Assembly (NCBI GenBank): GCA_028686135.1
Contig: JAQUCP010000005.1
Span: forward strand, 1-64,000
Origin: UBA12481 sp012523435
Lineage (GTDB): Bacteria > Bacteroidota > Bacteroidia > Bacteroidales > UBA12481
Direction of reading: 5' to 3'
DNA: 64,000 nt
Part shown: piece by piece, positions 24,887 to 33,149 of the stretch
Layout of the letters: each line of letters starts with the position of its first letter
Position numbering within the stretch: position 1 is the stretch's first letter
Position numbers and translations under genes: made by a program
The notes under the pieces: generated by a model
Database searches by the model: none
The model's input: the letters and a program-made list of their open reading frames with translations, nothing else
What the model was told of the DNA's origin: nothing

Positions 24887-25218
24887 TGTGAGCATTTTAC
24901 ACCAACAGAACAACCCATAAACTTGCGACCGGTGAGTTGACAACACGGTCTGATTTCATACACATCGACTAACCGGCTAAACCCCCCTCCTAACCATCCG
25001 TACTGCTCTAACCGGGTGTCAACAACAACCCGCTCATGGCTGACTTCATACCCAACCCATACCCCGTCAGGAGGATTGTTCTTTTCAACCGTTACAACCC
25101 CATCTCCTTCATCCATGGAAAATGCTTTCATACTGAGCATGTTGCCAGTCATCAGGAGCGCGATGACTAGCATCAATCCAATTCTTGTTTTTAATGAACT
25201 CATGTGCTTACAATACAT
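24883..25218 (-). CDS. Small exported Cys-containing protein, NVEALA-like
   Basis: A 111-residue protein with an export signal (about residues 10-35). The stretch after it, MLSMKAFSMDEGDG, resembles the NVEALA-type motif of small Bacteroidota exported proteins. The C-terminal end has four Cys residues (RPCC, MGC and VKCS). It is first in the operon, with an ATGA overlap to the thioredoxin-like gene. A second Met at 25203 is an alternative start; AGGA about seven bases before 25218 favours the first. The function is unknown; a secreted peptide or a substrate of the adjoining thiol enzyme is possible. Confidence 0.55.
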   Translation of the reverse strand: MYCKHMSSLKTRIGLMLVIALLMTGNMLSMKAFSMDEGDGVVTVEKNNPPDGVWVGYEVSHERVVVDTRLEQYGWLGGGFSRLVDVYEIRPCCQLTGRKFMGCSVGVKCSQ

Positions 25219-25304
25219 TTTGTTTCCTACTCGTTGAAGGTTTTTCGGAATCCACCTTTTCTATTGAATATGGATGCCGCTTAAGCCTCTGAACGGAAAA
25301 AATC

Positions 25305-25334
25305 ATCCCGTTTTTTCGACCAACCGGGATTTTT
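25305..25334 (+). terminator. Hairpin in the moeA leader, possible attenuator
   Basis: ATCCCG (25305-25310) pairs with CGGGAT (25325-25330) around a 14-base loop, then TTTT. It lies 28 bases before the moeA start with no plus-strand gene closely upstream, so it could attenuate the Moco operon. The stem is short. Confidence 0.3.
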
Positions 25335-25361
25335 AAAAAAGCCTACCTTTAGACGCGTAAA

Positions 25362-26543
25362 ATGATGGATATGATCCCTTTTGAAGATGCCCTCCGGATA
25401 GCTATGCAGAATGCCTCCTTGGGTAGTGTAGAAGTAGTTGGTTTTGAGGAGGTTGTAGGGCGAGTATTGGCTTCGCCGATCTTTTGTGATATGGATCTCC
25501 CCCCGTTCGACAAGAGTGCAATGGATGGTTTTGCCTGCCGACGAGAGGATCTGAATCGCGAAATGCGCTGCGTTATGGTCATCCCTGCTGGAACTAAGCC
25601 GGACCGAGCAATCGGCCCTGGAGAATGTGCACGAATCATGACCGGTTCAATAGTCCCGGATGGCGCTGATGTGGTGATCCGGGTGGAGGATTCCTCCATG
25701 ATCGGAGATCTGGTGACATTTACAGCATCGAAAACTGCTTCGAATATCTGCTACCAAGGTGAGGATGCCCATTCCGGCGACCAGATCCTGGAATCAGGAA
25801 CCCTCCTAACCTCCAGGCATGTCCCAATCCTCGCCAGCGTGGGCGCTGTCAATGTTGAAGTGTACCTCCTGCCGCAAATATCCCTCCTGTCAACCGGTAC
25901 CGAACTGGTCGAACCACACCTCAAACCGGAAGTCTCACAAATAAGAAACTCCAACGCGTACCAAATGGTCGCCCAGCTAAATGCCATGGGCATCGATCCG
26001 GATTATTATGGCATCGCACCTGATAACGAAGAGACAACCAGACAGATGATCGAAGAAGCGTTGGAAAATTCTGATATCCTGATTCTTACCGGTGGAGTCT
26101 CTATGGGAGAATTTGATTTTGTTCCCCGAACCTTGGAGTCATTGGGAGTGCATTTTCACTTTACCCGCGTGGCAATCCAACCGGGAAAACCAACCCATTT
26201 CGGTTCTGGGAATGGGAAATTTGTTTTCGGATTACCGGGGAATCCTGTTTCGTCATACCTGACCTTTGAAATGCTAGCAAAACCATTCATTTATAAATGT
26301 ATGGGCTATGATTGGACACCAAGAATTATCCCGCTGAAACTTGGTGCCGATATCAGTAGAAAAAAGACCGACCGAATGGCCTCTCTGCCAATCAGAATAG
26401 GAGCTGATGGCTGTGCCTATCCGTTAGAATACCACGGTTCGGCACATCTGTTGGCTTTGAGTCAGGCAGATGGATACATCAGTTTGCCAATTGGTTGTAG
26501 TAATTTGAAAAATGGAAGCTCAATCGATGTACGACTCTTTTAA
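25362..26543 (+). CDS. moeA: Molybdopterin molybdotransferase MoeA
   Basis: A 393-residue MoeA/GephE protein, the usual length. It inserts molybdate (or tungstate) into adenylated molybdopterin. Diagnostic motifs are PPFDKSAMDGFA near the N-terminus, SIVPDGADVVIRVE, the MoCF-domain TGGVSMGEFDFV and FGLPGNPVSS. It heads a tight run moeA-moaA-moaC-mog. Two adjacent ATG codons (25362, 25365) are possible starts. The gene is 144 bases from the divergent peptide operon. Confidence 0.93.
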   Translation: MMDMIPFEDALRIAMQNASLGSVEVVGFEEVVGRVLASPIFCDMDLPPFDKSAMDGFACRREDLNREMRCVMVIPAGTKPDRAIGPGECARIMTGSIVPDGADVVIRVEDSSMIGDLVTFTASKTASNICYQGEDAHSGDQILESGTLLTSRHVPILASVGAVNVEVYLLPQISLLSTGTELVEPHLKPEVSQIRNSNAYQMVAQLNAMGIDPDYYGIAPDNEETTRQMIEEALENSDILILTGGVSMGEFDFVPRTLESLGVHFHFTRVAIQPGKPTHFGSGNGKFVFGLPGNPVSSYLTFEMLAKPFIYKCMGYDWTPRIIPLKLGADISRKKTDRMASLPIRIGADGCAYPLEYHGSAHLLALSQADGYISLPIGCSNLKNGSSIDVRLF

Positions 26544-27327
26544 TCGAAGGATCAACTACCTTCGTATCTCCGTGACTGACCGGTGCAACCTGAGATGTCG
26601 GTATTGTATGCCGGCAGAGGGAGTTCAGCTGCTCAGCCACGACGAGATCCTCCGGTTCGACGAGATCATGGAGGTGGTTGATATTGCTGTTTCACGTGGC
26701 GTAGATAAAATCCGCATTACCGGCGGAGAACCACTGGTAAGAAAAGGAGTGGTCGAACTGATCGCAATGATTGCCAAATTGGAGGGGGTTAAGGATCTGG
26801 GTATGACCACTAACGGACTCCTGCTGGAGCAGTACGCTGTGGCCCTGAAAGAGGCAGGGCTGATGCGCGTGAATATCAGTATGGATACAACTGATCCCGA
26901 CCGATACCGCGAAATCACCCGCATCGGCGATATATCCCTGCTGTTCCGCGGCATCAAAGCAGCTGTTTCCGCTGGCTTGACCCCCGTTAAATTAAACTGT
27001 GTCATTAAAAAGACTCCTGAAGAGCCAGATGCTCAATTGGTTAAGCGTTTTGCTGAGGATAACGGCCTGCAGGTCAGGTTTATTCACGAGATGAATCTGG
27101 AAACCGGTTATTTTCGCCCGGTTATCGGGGGTGATGGGGGGGATTGTAAAAAATGTAATCGCCTTCGCCTTACCAGCAATGGGATCATTAAACCGTGCCT
27201 TTTTAGTAGCGATGGCTTCTCTGTTAGGGAACTGGGTGCAGCTATAGCCCTAGAAAAAGCCCTGCGGGCTAAACCAAAGTCGGGTGGGGTAAATTCCCGC
27301 GATGAGTTTTATAACTTAGGTGGCTAA
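26527..27327 (+). CDS. moaA: GTP 3',8-cyclase MoaA, short form
   Basis: A 266-residue radical SAM enzyme that starts cofactor synthesis by cyclising GTP. The N-terminal cluster motif is CNLRCRYC, followed by ITGGEPLVRKG; the C-terminal cluster motif is CKKCNRLRLTSNG...KPC (C-X2-C-X13-C), and the protein ends in the catalytic Gly-Gly. Typical MoaA proteins are about 320-340 residues. The stretch between the RFIHEMNLETG strand and the second cluster, normally 60-80 residues, is reduced to about 15 here. The start at 26527 gives the normal MYDSFNRRINYLRIS beginning and overlaps moeA by 17 bases. Confidence 0.85.
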   Translation: MYDSFNRRINYLRISVTDRCNLRCRYCMPAEGVQLLSHDEILRFDEIMEVVDIAVSRGVDKIRITGGEPLVRKGVVELIAMIAKLEGVKDLGMTTNGLLLEQYAVALKEAGLMRVNISMDTTDPDRYREITRIGDISLLFRGIKAAVSAGLTPVKLNCVIKKTPEEPDAQLVKRFAEDNGLQVRFIHEMNLETGYFRPVIGGDGGDCKKCNRLRLTSNGIIKPCLFSSDGFSVRELGAAIALEKALRAKPKSGGVNSRDEFYNLGG

Positions 27328-27353
27328 TACCCAAGTTTTTAGTAAGTATTACC

Positions 27354-27830
27354 ATGAAATCAGATAAAGAACCTAAAGAATTAAGTCATACCGATGATTC
27401 CGGTCGCGCCAGAATGGTGGATGTTGGATCAAAACCGGATCAACTCAGGATTGCACGAGCAGAAGGTTTTGTCAGACTAAAGCCGGAAACAGTGACACTG
27501 ATTCGCCAAAACCTGATGAAGAAAGGCGATGTTCTAATTATCGCTGAGGTCGCCGGCGTGCAAGCAGCTAAAGCAACCCCAAGCCTGATACCCCTCTGCC
27601 ATCCAATCCAGATTTCTCAAGTGACCGTGAAAACCACCCTTCTGGAAGAAGGAGTCATGGCCGTGAGCGAAGTCAGATGCATTGGCCAGACCGGCGTGGA
27701 AATGGAGGCACTAACTGCTGTCTCTGTCGCTCTGCTAACAGTTTATGATATGTGTAAAGCAGTAGATAAGACCATGACTATCGAGTCAATTAATCTGATC
27801 GAAAAAACGAAGCATGACCTTCCCCGATAA
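27354..27830 (+). CDS. moaC: Cyclic pyranopterin monophosphate synthase MoaC
   Basis: A 158-residue MoaC, full length. It converts the MoaA product to cyclic pyranopterin monophosphate. Key segments are RMVDVGSKP, IPLCHPIQISQVTVKT (active-site His), and GVEMEALTAVSVALLTVYDMCKAVDK. It lies 26 bases after moaA and overlaps mog by 17 bases. Confidence 0.94.
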   Translation: MKSDKEPKELSHTDDSGRARMVDVGSKPDQLRIARAEGFVRLKPETVTLIRQNLMKKGDVLIIAEVAGVQAAKATPSLIPLCHPIQISQVTVKTTLLEEGVMAVSEVRCIGQTGVEMEALTAVSVALLTVYDMCKAVDKTMTIESINLIEKTKHDLPR

Positions 27831-28326
27831 AATACACATTCTGGTGATTACGCTGAGTGATCGGGCCTATGCTGGCGTATATCCGGATCAAAGCGGACCA
27901 GCCATTACCCGGCTAGCAGAGGAATTCTTTCTGGCCAAGGAGTTAAAGTCTGAAATCCAGAATGTCCTTTTGCCTGATGACCCTGAAAAGCTGACTGCAA
28001 TACTTAAAAGTGCAATAAACAGCGGTTTTCATGTCGTGTTTACCACCGGAGGTACCGGTCTGGGACCGCGTGATATGACCCCGGATGTTGTTAAGTCTTT
28101 ACTGGATAAAGAAATACCCGGAATCATGGAGATGATCCGGGTGAAACATGGGCTGATCAAGCCAGCAGCCCTGTTGTCGAGGTCAATTGCCGGGGTGTCA
28201 GGAAAAACCTTGGTCTATTGCCTCCCGGGAAGCGTCAAAGCAGTGGAAGAGTATTGCCCTGAGATACTTCCCACCATCACGCATTCGTTGAAAATGATTT
28301 TGGGAATTAGCGATCATAGCGATTAA
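27814..28326 (+). CDS. mog: Molybdopterin adenylyltransferase MogA/MoaB type
   Basis: A 170-residue MoCF-domain protein. VLVITLSDRAYAGVYPDQSGP at the N-terminus (first bases of the motif), FTTGGTGLGPRDMTPD and YCLPGSVKAVEEY are the classical motifs of the enzyme that adenylates molybdopterin before metal insertion by MoeA. Overlap with moaC shows co-translation. moaD and moaE for molybdopterin synthase are not in this window. Confidence 0.9.
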   Translation: MTFPDKIHILVITLSDRAYAGVYPDQSGPAITRLAEEFFLAKELKSEIQNVLLPDDPEKLTAILKSAINSGFHVVFTTGGTGLGPRDMTPDVVKSLLDKEIPGIMEMIRVKHGLIKPAALLSRSIAGVSGKTLVYCLPGSVKAVEEYCPEILPTITHSLKMILGISDHSD

Positions 28327-28332
28327 TCTCCT

Positions 28333-29178
28333 TTATTCAATAACTAGTCTGATTACCCGTGAGTTACTTCCGGTGGTGATTTTTAGAAACCAGATTCCCG
28401 GAATCATATTAGCGGGTTCAAGAATCTCACACAACGCATTCGTAGGACCAAATTGACGAGTTAAAACCTCCTGACCTACCAGGTTAACTAACCTAATATC
28501 CCCACAGGCCACCTCGGGGAACCCGACTTCCAGAATGAACTTACCGTGCGAAGGATTGGGATAAACCTCCGCCCAGAAGTCAGAACGGCCTGCCAAACCG
28601 ATGGAGCTGCTCTGGTTAGCCCGCCCGGGTGTGCCTAAGTCGCCAGCTCCAAAAACCGCGGTCGACAGCAGCCAAGCCGAAGAATCATCATTGTTTCCGG
28701 CATCCAGGTGAGCGGGTGATAACTCCATCGAAGCCCCTGAGGCTAACGGCCAGCCCGAATCATATTCCACCTCGTCAATAATCCTTTCGTCCGAAGTACA
28801 AAGGATCACCTGATCAGTTGTGTTGGCCAAAGTGAAACTCTTATAGACATAGTTAACCACGACCCCCCCATTTAACTCCTGGTCTGCCTCCCTGCCCAGA
28901 ATCCAAAAGGCTCCCGGTTGAATCACTAATTCATCCTCCGAATCAATCCGATGCTTATTGCTTCCTTTATCTTTGATAACGAGATTGTTAATCAGTATGG
29001 GTTCGTTTGTGCTGTTCCAGATCTCAACCCACTCACCCTTGCTGTCATCCACAGCAGCCGGGTTAGTCATAATCTCCGTGATAACCAGCGCCCCTGAGGC
29101 CGGCCCCTCCTGTGCGGTGACAGGACAAAAAGGAGCTAAAATCCCTAACATCAAAAAAAATAGGTAGTTAACTTTCAT
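28333..29178 (-). CDS. Secreted lamin-tail-domain protein with type IX sorting domain
   Basis: A 281-residue exported protein: signal peptide (about 1-22), a lamin-tail domain (about 30-180, LVITEIMTNPAAVDDSKGEWVEIWN region with GEWVEIWNST), a linker and a C-terminal type A sorting domain (about 205-281: YPNPSHGKFILEV, LVNLVGQEVLTRQ and a terminal GSNSRVIRLVIE). Such C-terminal domains direct export by the type IX system, for which porT is encoded at 33150. The lamin-tail domain may bind nucleic acid or other surfaces; its function in this protein is unknown. It converges on mog with a 6-base gap. Confidence 0.85.
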   Translation of the reverse strand: MKVNYLFFLMLGILAPFCPVTAQEGPASGALVITEIMTNPAAVDDSKGEWVEIWNSTNEPILINNLVIKDKGSNKHRIDSEDELVIQPGAFWILGREADQELNGGVVVNYVYKSFTLANTTDQVILCTSDERIIDEVEYDSGWPLASGASMELSPAHLDAGNNDDSSAWLLSTAVFGAGDLGTPGRANQSSSIGLAGRSDFWAEVYPNPSHGKFILEVGFPEVACGDIRLVNLVGQEVLTRQFGPTNALCEILEPANMIPGIWFLKITTGSNSRVIRLVIE

Positions 29179-29306
29179 GGTAACAGTTCGTATTGATTTA
29201 TTCTGATTTTATAGATGCAGATCTATCAAGGAAATGGAAAAAATGACAGATGTAATTTTTCGAACCCGCCTAAATCGATAAACTTGTACATTAAACCAAG
29301 TTAATT

Positions 29307-30062
29307 ATGATTGAGACCCTTTTAAACCACAGATCGATCCGGAAATTCAAGCAGGCTCCAGTGGAGCAGGAAAAGCTGAAACGCATAATGGAAGCAGCTT
29401 CACGTGCCTCCACTACGGGTAATATGCAGGTGTACAGTATCGTTGTGACCTCCGATGAGGAGATTAAACGGCAGCTGTGGGAGTCTCATTTCCGCCAGGA
29501 TATGGTGTTGCAGGCTCCTGTTCACCTTACCTTTTGTGCTGATTTTAACCGTTTTACCAAATGGTGCCGCCAACGAGGTGCAGATCCCGGGTATGATAAT
29601 TTCCTGTCATTCCTTACCGGCGCAATCGATGCCCTCCTCGCTGCTCAGAATGCCGCACTAGCAGCGGAGGATCAGGGACTGGGTATCTGCTATCTGGGTA
29701 CAGTGACCTGGATGGCACACCGGTTTATCGAGATCCTGGAGCTACCCCAACTGGTGGTGCCAGTTGCAGCTTTTGTCCTGGGTTACCCGGATGAACAGCC
29801 CGATCTGACTGATCGGCTGCCTCTTGAGGGTATCGTCCATAACGAAAAATACCAGGATTACCAACCAACCAGGATTGACCAGATCTATCAGCCTCAAGAA
29901 GCGCTGCCCTCTACAGCCAATCTGATAATCGAGAATGATTTGGAATCACTGGCCCAAATTTTTACAGAAAAGCGTTACACCAGAAAAGATAATCGCCAAT
30001 TTTCACGTTTATTCCTGGAAGTTTTAGAGAAACAGGGATTTATGGTGAATGATGGTGAATAA
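29307..30062 (+). CDS. NfsA/Frp-type flavin oxidoreductase
   Basis: A 251-residue nitroreductase-family protein, the length of NfsA/Frp. It has the FMN-binding HRSIRKF start, RASTTGNMQ, and the AAEDQGLGICYLGT segment, with the family C-terminal arm. These enzymes use NADPH to reduce nitro compounds, quinones or free flavin; the physiological substrate here is unknown. It is a monocistronic-looking gene ahead of an Omp85-like protein. Confidence 0.85.
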   Translation: MIETLLNHRSIRKFKQAPVEQEKLKRIMEAASRASTTGNMQVYSIVVTSDEEIKRQLWESHFRQDMVLQAPVHLTFCADFNRFTKWCRQRGADPGYDNFLSFLTGAIDALLAAQNAALAAEDQGLGICYLGTVTWMAHRFIEILELPQLVVPVAAFVLGYPDEQPDLTDRLPLEGIVHNEKYQDYQPTRIDQIYQPQEALPSTANLIIENDLESLAQIFTEKRYTRKDNRQFSRLFLEVLEKQGFMVNDGE

Positions 30063-30101
30063 TAAGAAAGGGTAACTGCTATCAGGATAGGTCCGATCAT
30101 A

Positions 30102-31568
30102 TTGATCGTATCTCTATTCCTGCAACCGGGCTATCTGCTCAGCCAGGATCAGAGCGCGATTGGAATTCATCCAACCTTTGGACAGGATCCTTTCGCTAAA
30201 AGAATTCTTCGGCAAACCAATCTGAATCCAACCGGTTTCGTACCAGTGGATGATGTTAAGCCATTGGTAAACAGTCTTTTAAAATCATATGAGGACAATG
30301 GCTACCCTTTCGCCAGGATCTGGCTGGATTCTCTGCGACTGGAAAAGGATCAGATTGAAGCAACACTAAATCTCGACCGGGGACCACGGATTACCTACGA
30401 CACCATCCTTAATCGAACCGGATTACGCCTCTCTCCCGCTGTCATGAACAGGATAATCAACCTGTTCCCGGGGGATCTGTATAGCGAATCCAAGCTACGC
30501 GATGCTTCTCGCCGAATCGCGGCTACCGGTTTCCTCCGTGAAGCCAGAACCATGGAGGTGGGCTTTCATAGCAACCTGGCCAGCCTGTTCCTCTTCCCGG
30601 AACGAACACCCTCCAACCGCTTCGACGGATGGATAGGTCTGGCTCCAGGCGCCTCCTCGGGCGAGGGAATCACCCTGGCAGGATCAGTGCTGATGGAATT
30701 CTATAATCTGCTGGGTCAGGCCGAATCATGGAACCTAAACTGGAAACGAAATCAGGACCAGTCTCAGCGAATGCTTCTGACCGCTTCAGTCCCCTTCTTG
30801 CTTGGCTTGCCGGCAGGAATAGGAGCCCGATTCGACCTCCTGCGCCAGGATACCTCCTACCTCAACCTGACCTGGGAGCTGGGAATTCCTTACTATTTTA
30901 AACCTAACCACCAATTGTACCTCTTCTATCGCTCACGAAAAAGTCAGTTCCTCCATAATCCGAACGATCAACCCAATTCTTCACTCCAGCCATTTGATCT
31001 TTGGTTAACTGGTATATCATGGAATATCAGGTCATTAGATGACATTATTAATCCTCAAAAAGGTATCTCCTGCCAAGCCGAAGCCTCCATCGGTCGAAAA
31101 TCAGTCCAGGAAATGACAACCCCCCTGAAACAATCGGAATTTGTAACAGCCATTGCAGCCTTTATTCCAATTATTCCTCGGCTGGTGATATCCCCGACGA
31201 TACAATCCGGCATCAGAATATCCGACCTTGCGCTGGATAATGAACGCTATCGCCTGGGGGGATATCAACATCTGAGAGGATTTGATGAGGAGACTTTTCT
31301 GGCCGATCGCTATCTGACAGGATCCCTGGAGCTGAGATACCTCCTGGATCGTCACTCCCATCTCTTGGTTCTAACCGATTTTGGATTGCTCTCCTACCAC
31401 CAGGAGGAGTCTTGGGTAATCCAGAAACCGTTTAGTCTGGGTTTTGGAGGCCAGTTTCGCACTGGTGGCGGAATCATTCGAATCCTGTTCGCAGCAGGGT
31501 CAACGACAGATGCTCCCATGAACCTCCGCTCTGCAAAAATCCACCTGGGCTATGTGGGCCTCTTTTAG
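30102..31568 (+). CDS. Omp85-family outer-membrane protein with POTRA-like region
   Basis: About 488 residues: export signal, one or two POTRA-like repeats (about 50-175, with PVDDVKPLVNSLLKSYEDNGYPFA and IEATLNLDRGP) and a C-terminal barrel with GYQHLRGFDEETFLADRYLTGSLELRYLL, the conserved RGF/E pattern of the Omp85 superfamily. It is shorter than BamA and could be a small BamA/TamA paralogue for membrane protein insertion or a two-partner-like exporter. No in-frame ATG lies near the signal peptide. TTG at 30102 gives a short, uncharged signal. An ATC at 30081 would give MRIGPIILIVSLFLQ, preceded by AGAAAGGG. Confidence 0.75.
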   Translation: MIVSLFLQPGYLLSQDQSAIGIHPTFGQDPFAKRILRQTNLNPTGFVPVDDVKPLVNSLLKSYEDNGYPFARIWLDSLRLEKDQIEATLNLDRGPRITYDTILNRTGLRLSPAVMNRIINLFPGDLYSESKLRDASRRIAATGFLREARTMEVGFHSNLASLFLFPERTPSNRFDGWIGLAPGASSGEGITLAGSVLMEFYNLLGQAESWNLNWKRNQDQSQRMLLTASVPFLLGLPAGIGARFDLLRQDTSYLNLTWELGIPYYFKPNHQLYLFYRSRKSQFLHNPNDQPNSSLQPFDLWLTGISWNIRSLDDIINPQKGISCQAEASIGRKSVQEMTTPLKQSEFVTAIAAFIPIIPRLVISPTIQSGIRISDLALDNERYRLGGYQHLRGFDEETFLADRYLTGSLELRYLLDRHSHLLVLTDFGLLSYHQEESWVIQKPFSLGFGGQFRTGGGIIRILFAAGSTTDAPMNLRSAKIHLGYVGLF

Positions 31569-31578
31569 AAAATTGACT

Positions 31579-31586
31579 TAAGTTTG
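31579..31586 (+). promoter_or_regulatory. Possible -7 element for the SDR gene
   Basis: TAAGTTTG matches TANNTTTG 21 bases upstream of the ATG at 31608. No clear -33 TTTG is at the right distance. Confidence 0.35.
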
Positions 31587-31607
31587 CCACACTTTTATCT
31601 ATTACCT

Positions 31608-32402
31608 ATGAACGATTCAACAATTAGAAAACCGCTGGCCTTGATTACTGGGGCAACCGCCGGAATCGGCCAGGCTACTGCCATCAGGCTCGCTGGCGAA
31701 GGCTACCGACTGCTGCTGGCTGGTCGGCGTGCCGAAAGACTAAAACTCCTGGCTTCTGACTTGAAAACTCACTATGGGGCTGAATGCTATTGTGTTGAGG
31801 TGGATGTGCGTAACCTCGAACAGCTGACCGAAACTATCAATAACCTTCCCCCCGACTGGTCAGAGATCGATGTCCTGATCAATAATGCAGGCCTGGCGGC
31901 TGGTCTGGATCCAGTGCAGTCTGGTTCATTCGACGACTGGAACCAAATGATCGATACGAATATCAAAGGAACTCTCTTTCTAACCCGACTGGTCGCTCCC
32001 GGAATGATCGATCGTAAACGTGGGCATATTATCAATATTAGCTCTATCGCAGGGAAAGAGGTCTATGCTAATGGATCAGTGTATTGCGCGACGAAACATG
32101 CTGTTGAGGCCTTAACACGAGGTATGCGAATCGATTTCGTACCCTACGGAATCAAAGTATCCTCGGTAAGCCCGGGTGCTGTTGAAACAGAATTCTCTAT
32201 GGTCAGATTCAAAGGTGACGGAGAACGAGCCAAAAAGGTCTATGAGGGTTTTGATCCGTTGCAAGCCGAAGATATCGCCGATGCTATCTCCTATATCCTG
32301 TCGCGCCCTAGCCATGTGAATATCCAAGATATCCTGATAATGCCCGCCGCACAAGCCAGCTCTACAGTCCTCTTCAAAAATTCGGTTGAAGGCTCTAAAT
32401 GA
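31608..32402 (+). CDS. Short-chain dehydrogenase/reductase, YdfG-like
   Basis: A 264-residue SDR with the NAD(P)-binding TGATAGIG near residue 15, NNAG, the catalytic Ser (ISSIAGKEVY) and the YCATKHAVEAL Tyr-Lys pair. It resembles YdfG-type enzymes that oxidise serine and other 3-hydroxy acids with NADP. The GRR after the second strand favours NADP. It overlaps menG by four bases (ATGA). Confidence 0.88.
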   Translation: MNDSTIRKPLALITGATAGIGQATAIRLAGEGYRLLLAGRRAERLKLLASDLKTHYGAECYCVEVDVRNLEQLTETINNLPPDWSEIDVLINNAGLAAGLDPVQSGSFDDWNQMIDTNIKGTLFLTRLVAPGMIDRKRGHIINISSIAGKEVYANGSVYCATKHAVEALTRGMRIDFVPYGIKVSSVSPGAVETEFSMVRFKGDGERAKKVYEGFDPLQAEDIADAISYILSRPSHVNIQDILIMPAAQASSTVLFKNSVEGSK

Positions 32403-33097
32403 TAGAAAAACAGCGGGATAGCGCCGAAATGTTCGATCAGATTGCAGGAACTTATGATTTTCTGAACCATCTGCTCTCTTTTAACATTGATCGGCGGTGG
32501 CGCCGAGTGGCCGTCAAAACGCTGATCGACCTGCACCCGCAACGTATCCTGGATGTCGCAACCGGAACAGCCGATCTCGCCTTGGCTGCTCTGCGTCTGA
32601 ATCCCAAGGAAATTGTCGGGGTTGATGTGTCCCAAAAAATGCTGGACATCGCGAAAATGAAGGTGGAGAAAAGAAATTTGGGACACCAAATCCACTTTCA
32701 ACAGGCAGCTGCCGAAAGCCTCCCGTTCGACGAGTCGACCTTTGATGCAGCTATGGTGGCTTTCGGCGTCAGGAATTTCAACGACCCATTAATCGGCCTG
32801 ACAGAAATATTCCGGGTGCTGCGCCCGAATGGCCGCCTGGTCATCCTGGAATTTACCCTCCCCAATAATCGGTTGATGCTAAACCTGTACCGATTCTATT
32901 TTCACCGCTTGCTGCCGCGTATTGGCCAATTGTTTTCAAAAGATTTTCCAGCTTATCAATATTTGCCCGAATCAGTTGAGAAGTTTCCGAAAGGATTGGG
33001 ATTCAATGAGATAATGGGAAAGGCCGGATTCATCCAGACAACCTATAAATCACTCACTGGAGGGATTTGTGGGCTCTATACCGGAACGAAAAAGTGA
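32399..33097 (+). CDS. menG: Demethylmenaquinone methyltransferase MenG/UbiE
   Basis: A 232-residue SAM methyltransferase of the UbiE/MenG type: MFDQIAGTYDFLNHLLSF at the start, the SAM-binding ILDVATGTADLALAAL, GVDVSQKMLDIAK, and VAFGVRNFNDPLIGLTEIFRVLRPNGRL. It makes menaquinone from demethylmenaquinone. Its neighbourhood with porT is conserved in many Bacteroidota. Confidence 0.93.
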   Translation: MIEKQRDSAEMFDQIAGTYDFLNHLLSFNIDRRWRRVAVKTLIDLHPQRILDVATGTADLALAALRLNPKEIVGVDVSQKMLDIAKMKVEKRNLGHQIHFQQAAAESLPFDESTFDAAMVAFGVRNFNDPLIGLTEIFRVLRPNGRLVILEFTLPNNRLMLNLYRFYFHRLLPRIGQLFSKDFPAYQYLPESVEKFPKGLGFNEIMGKAGFIQTTYKSLTGGICGLYTGTKK

Positions 33098-33149
33098 CTA
33101 TCGGATACTAATATCGCCTGTTTTCAAGTTATTGAAGGAAATCATCAAC

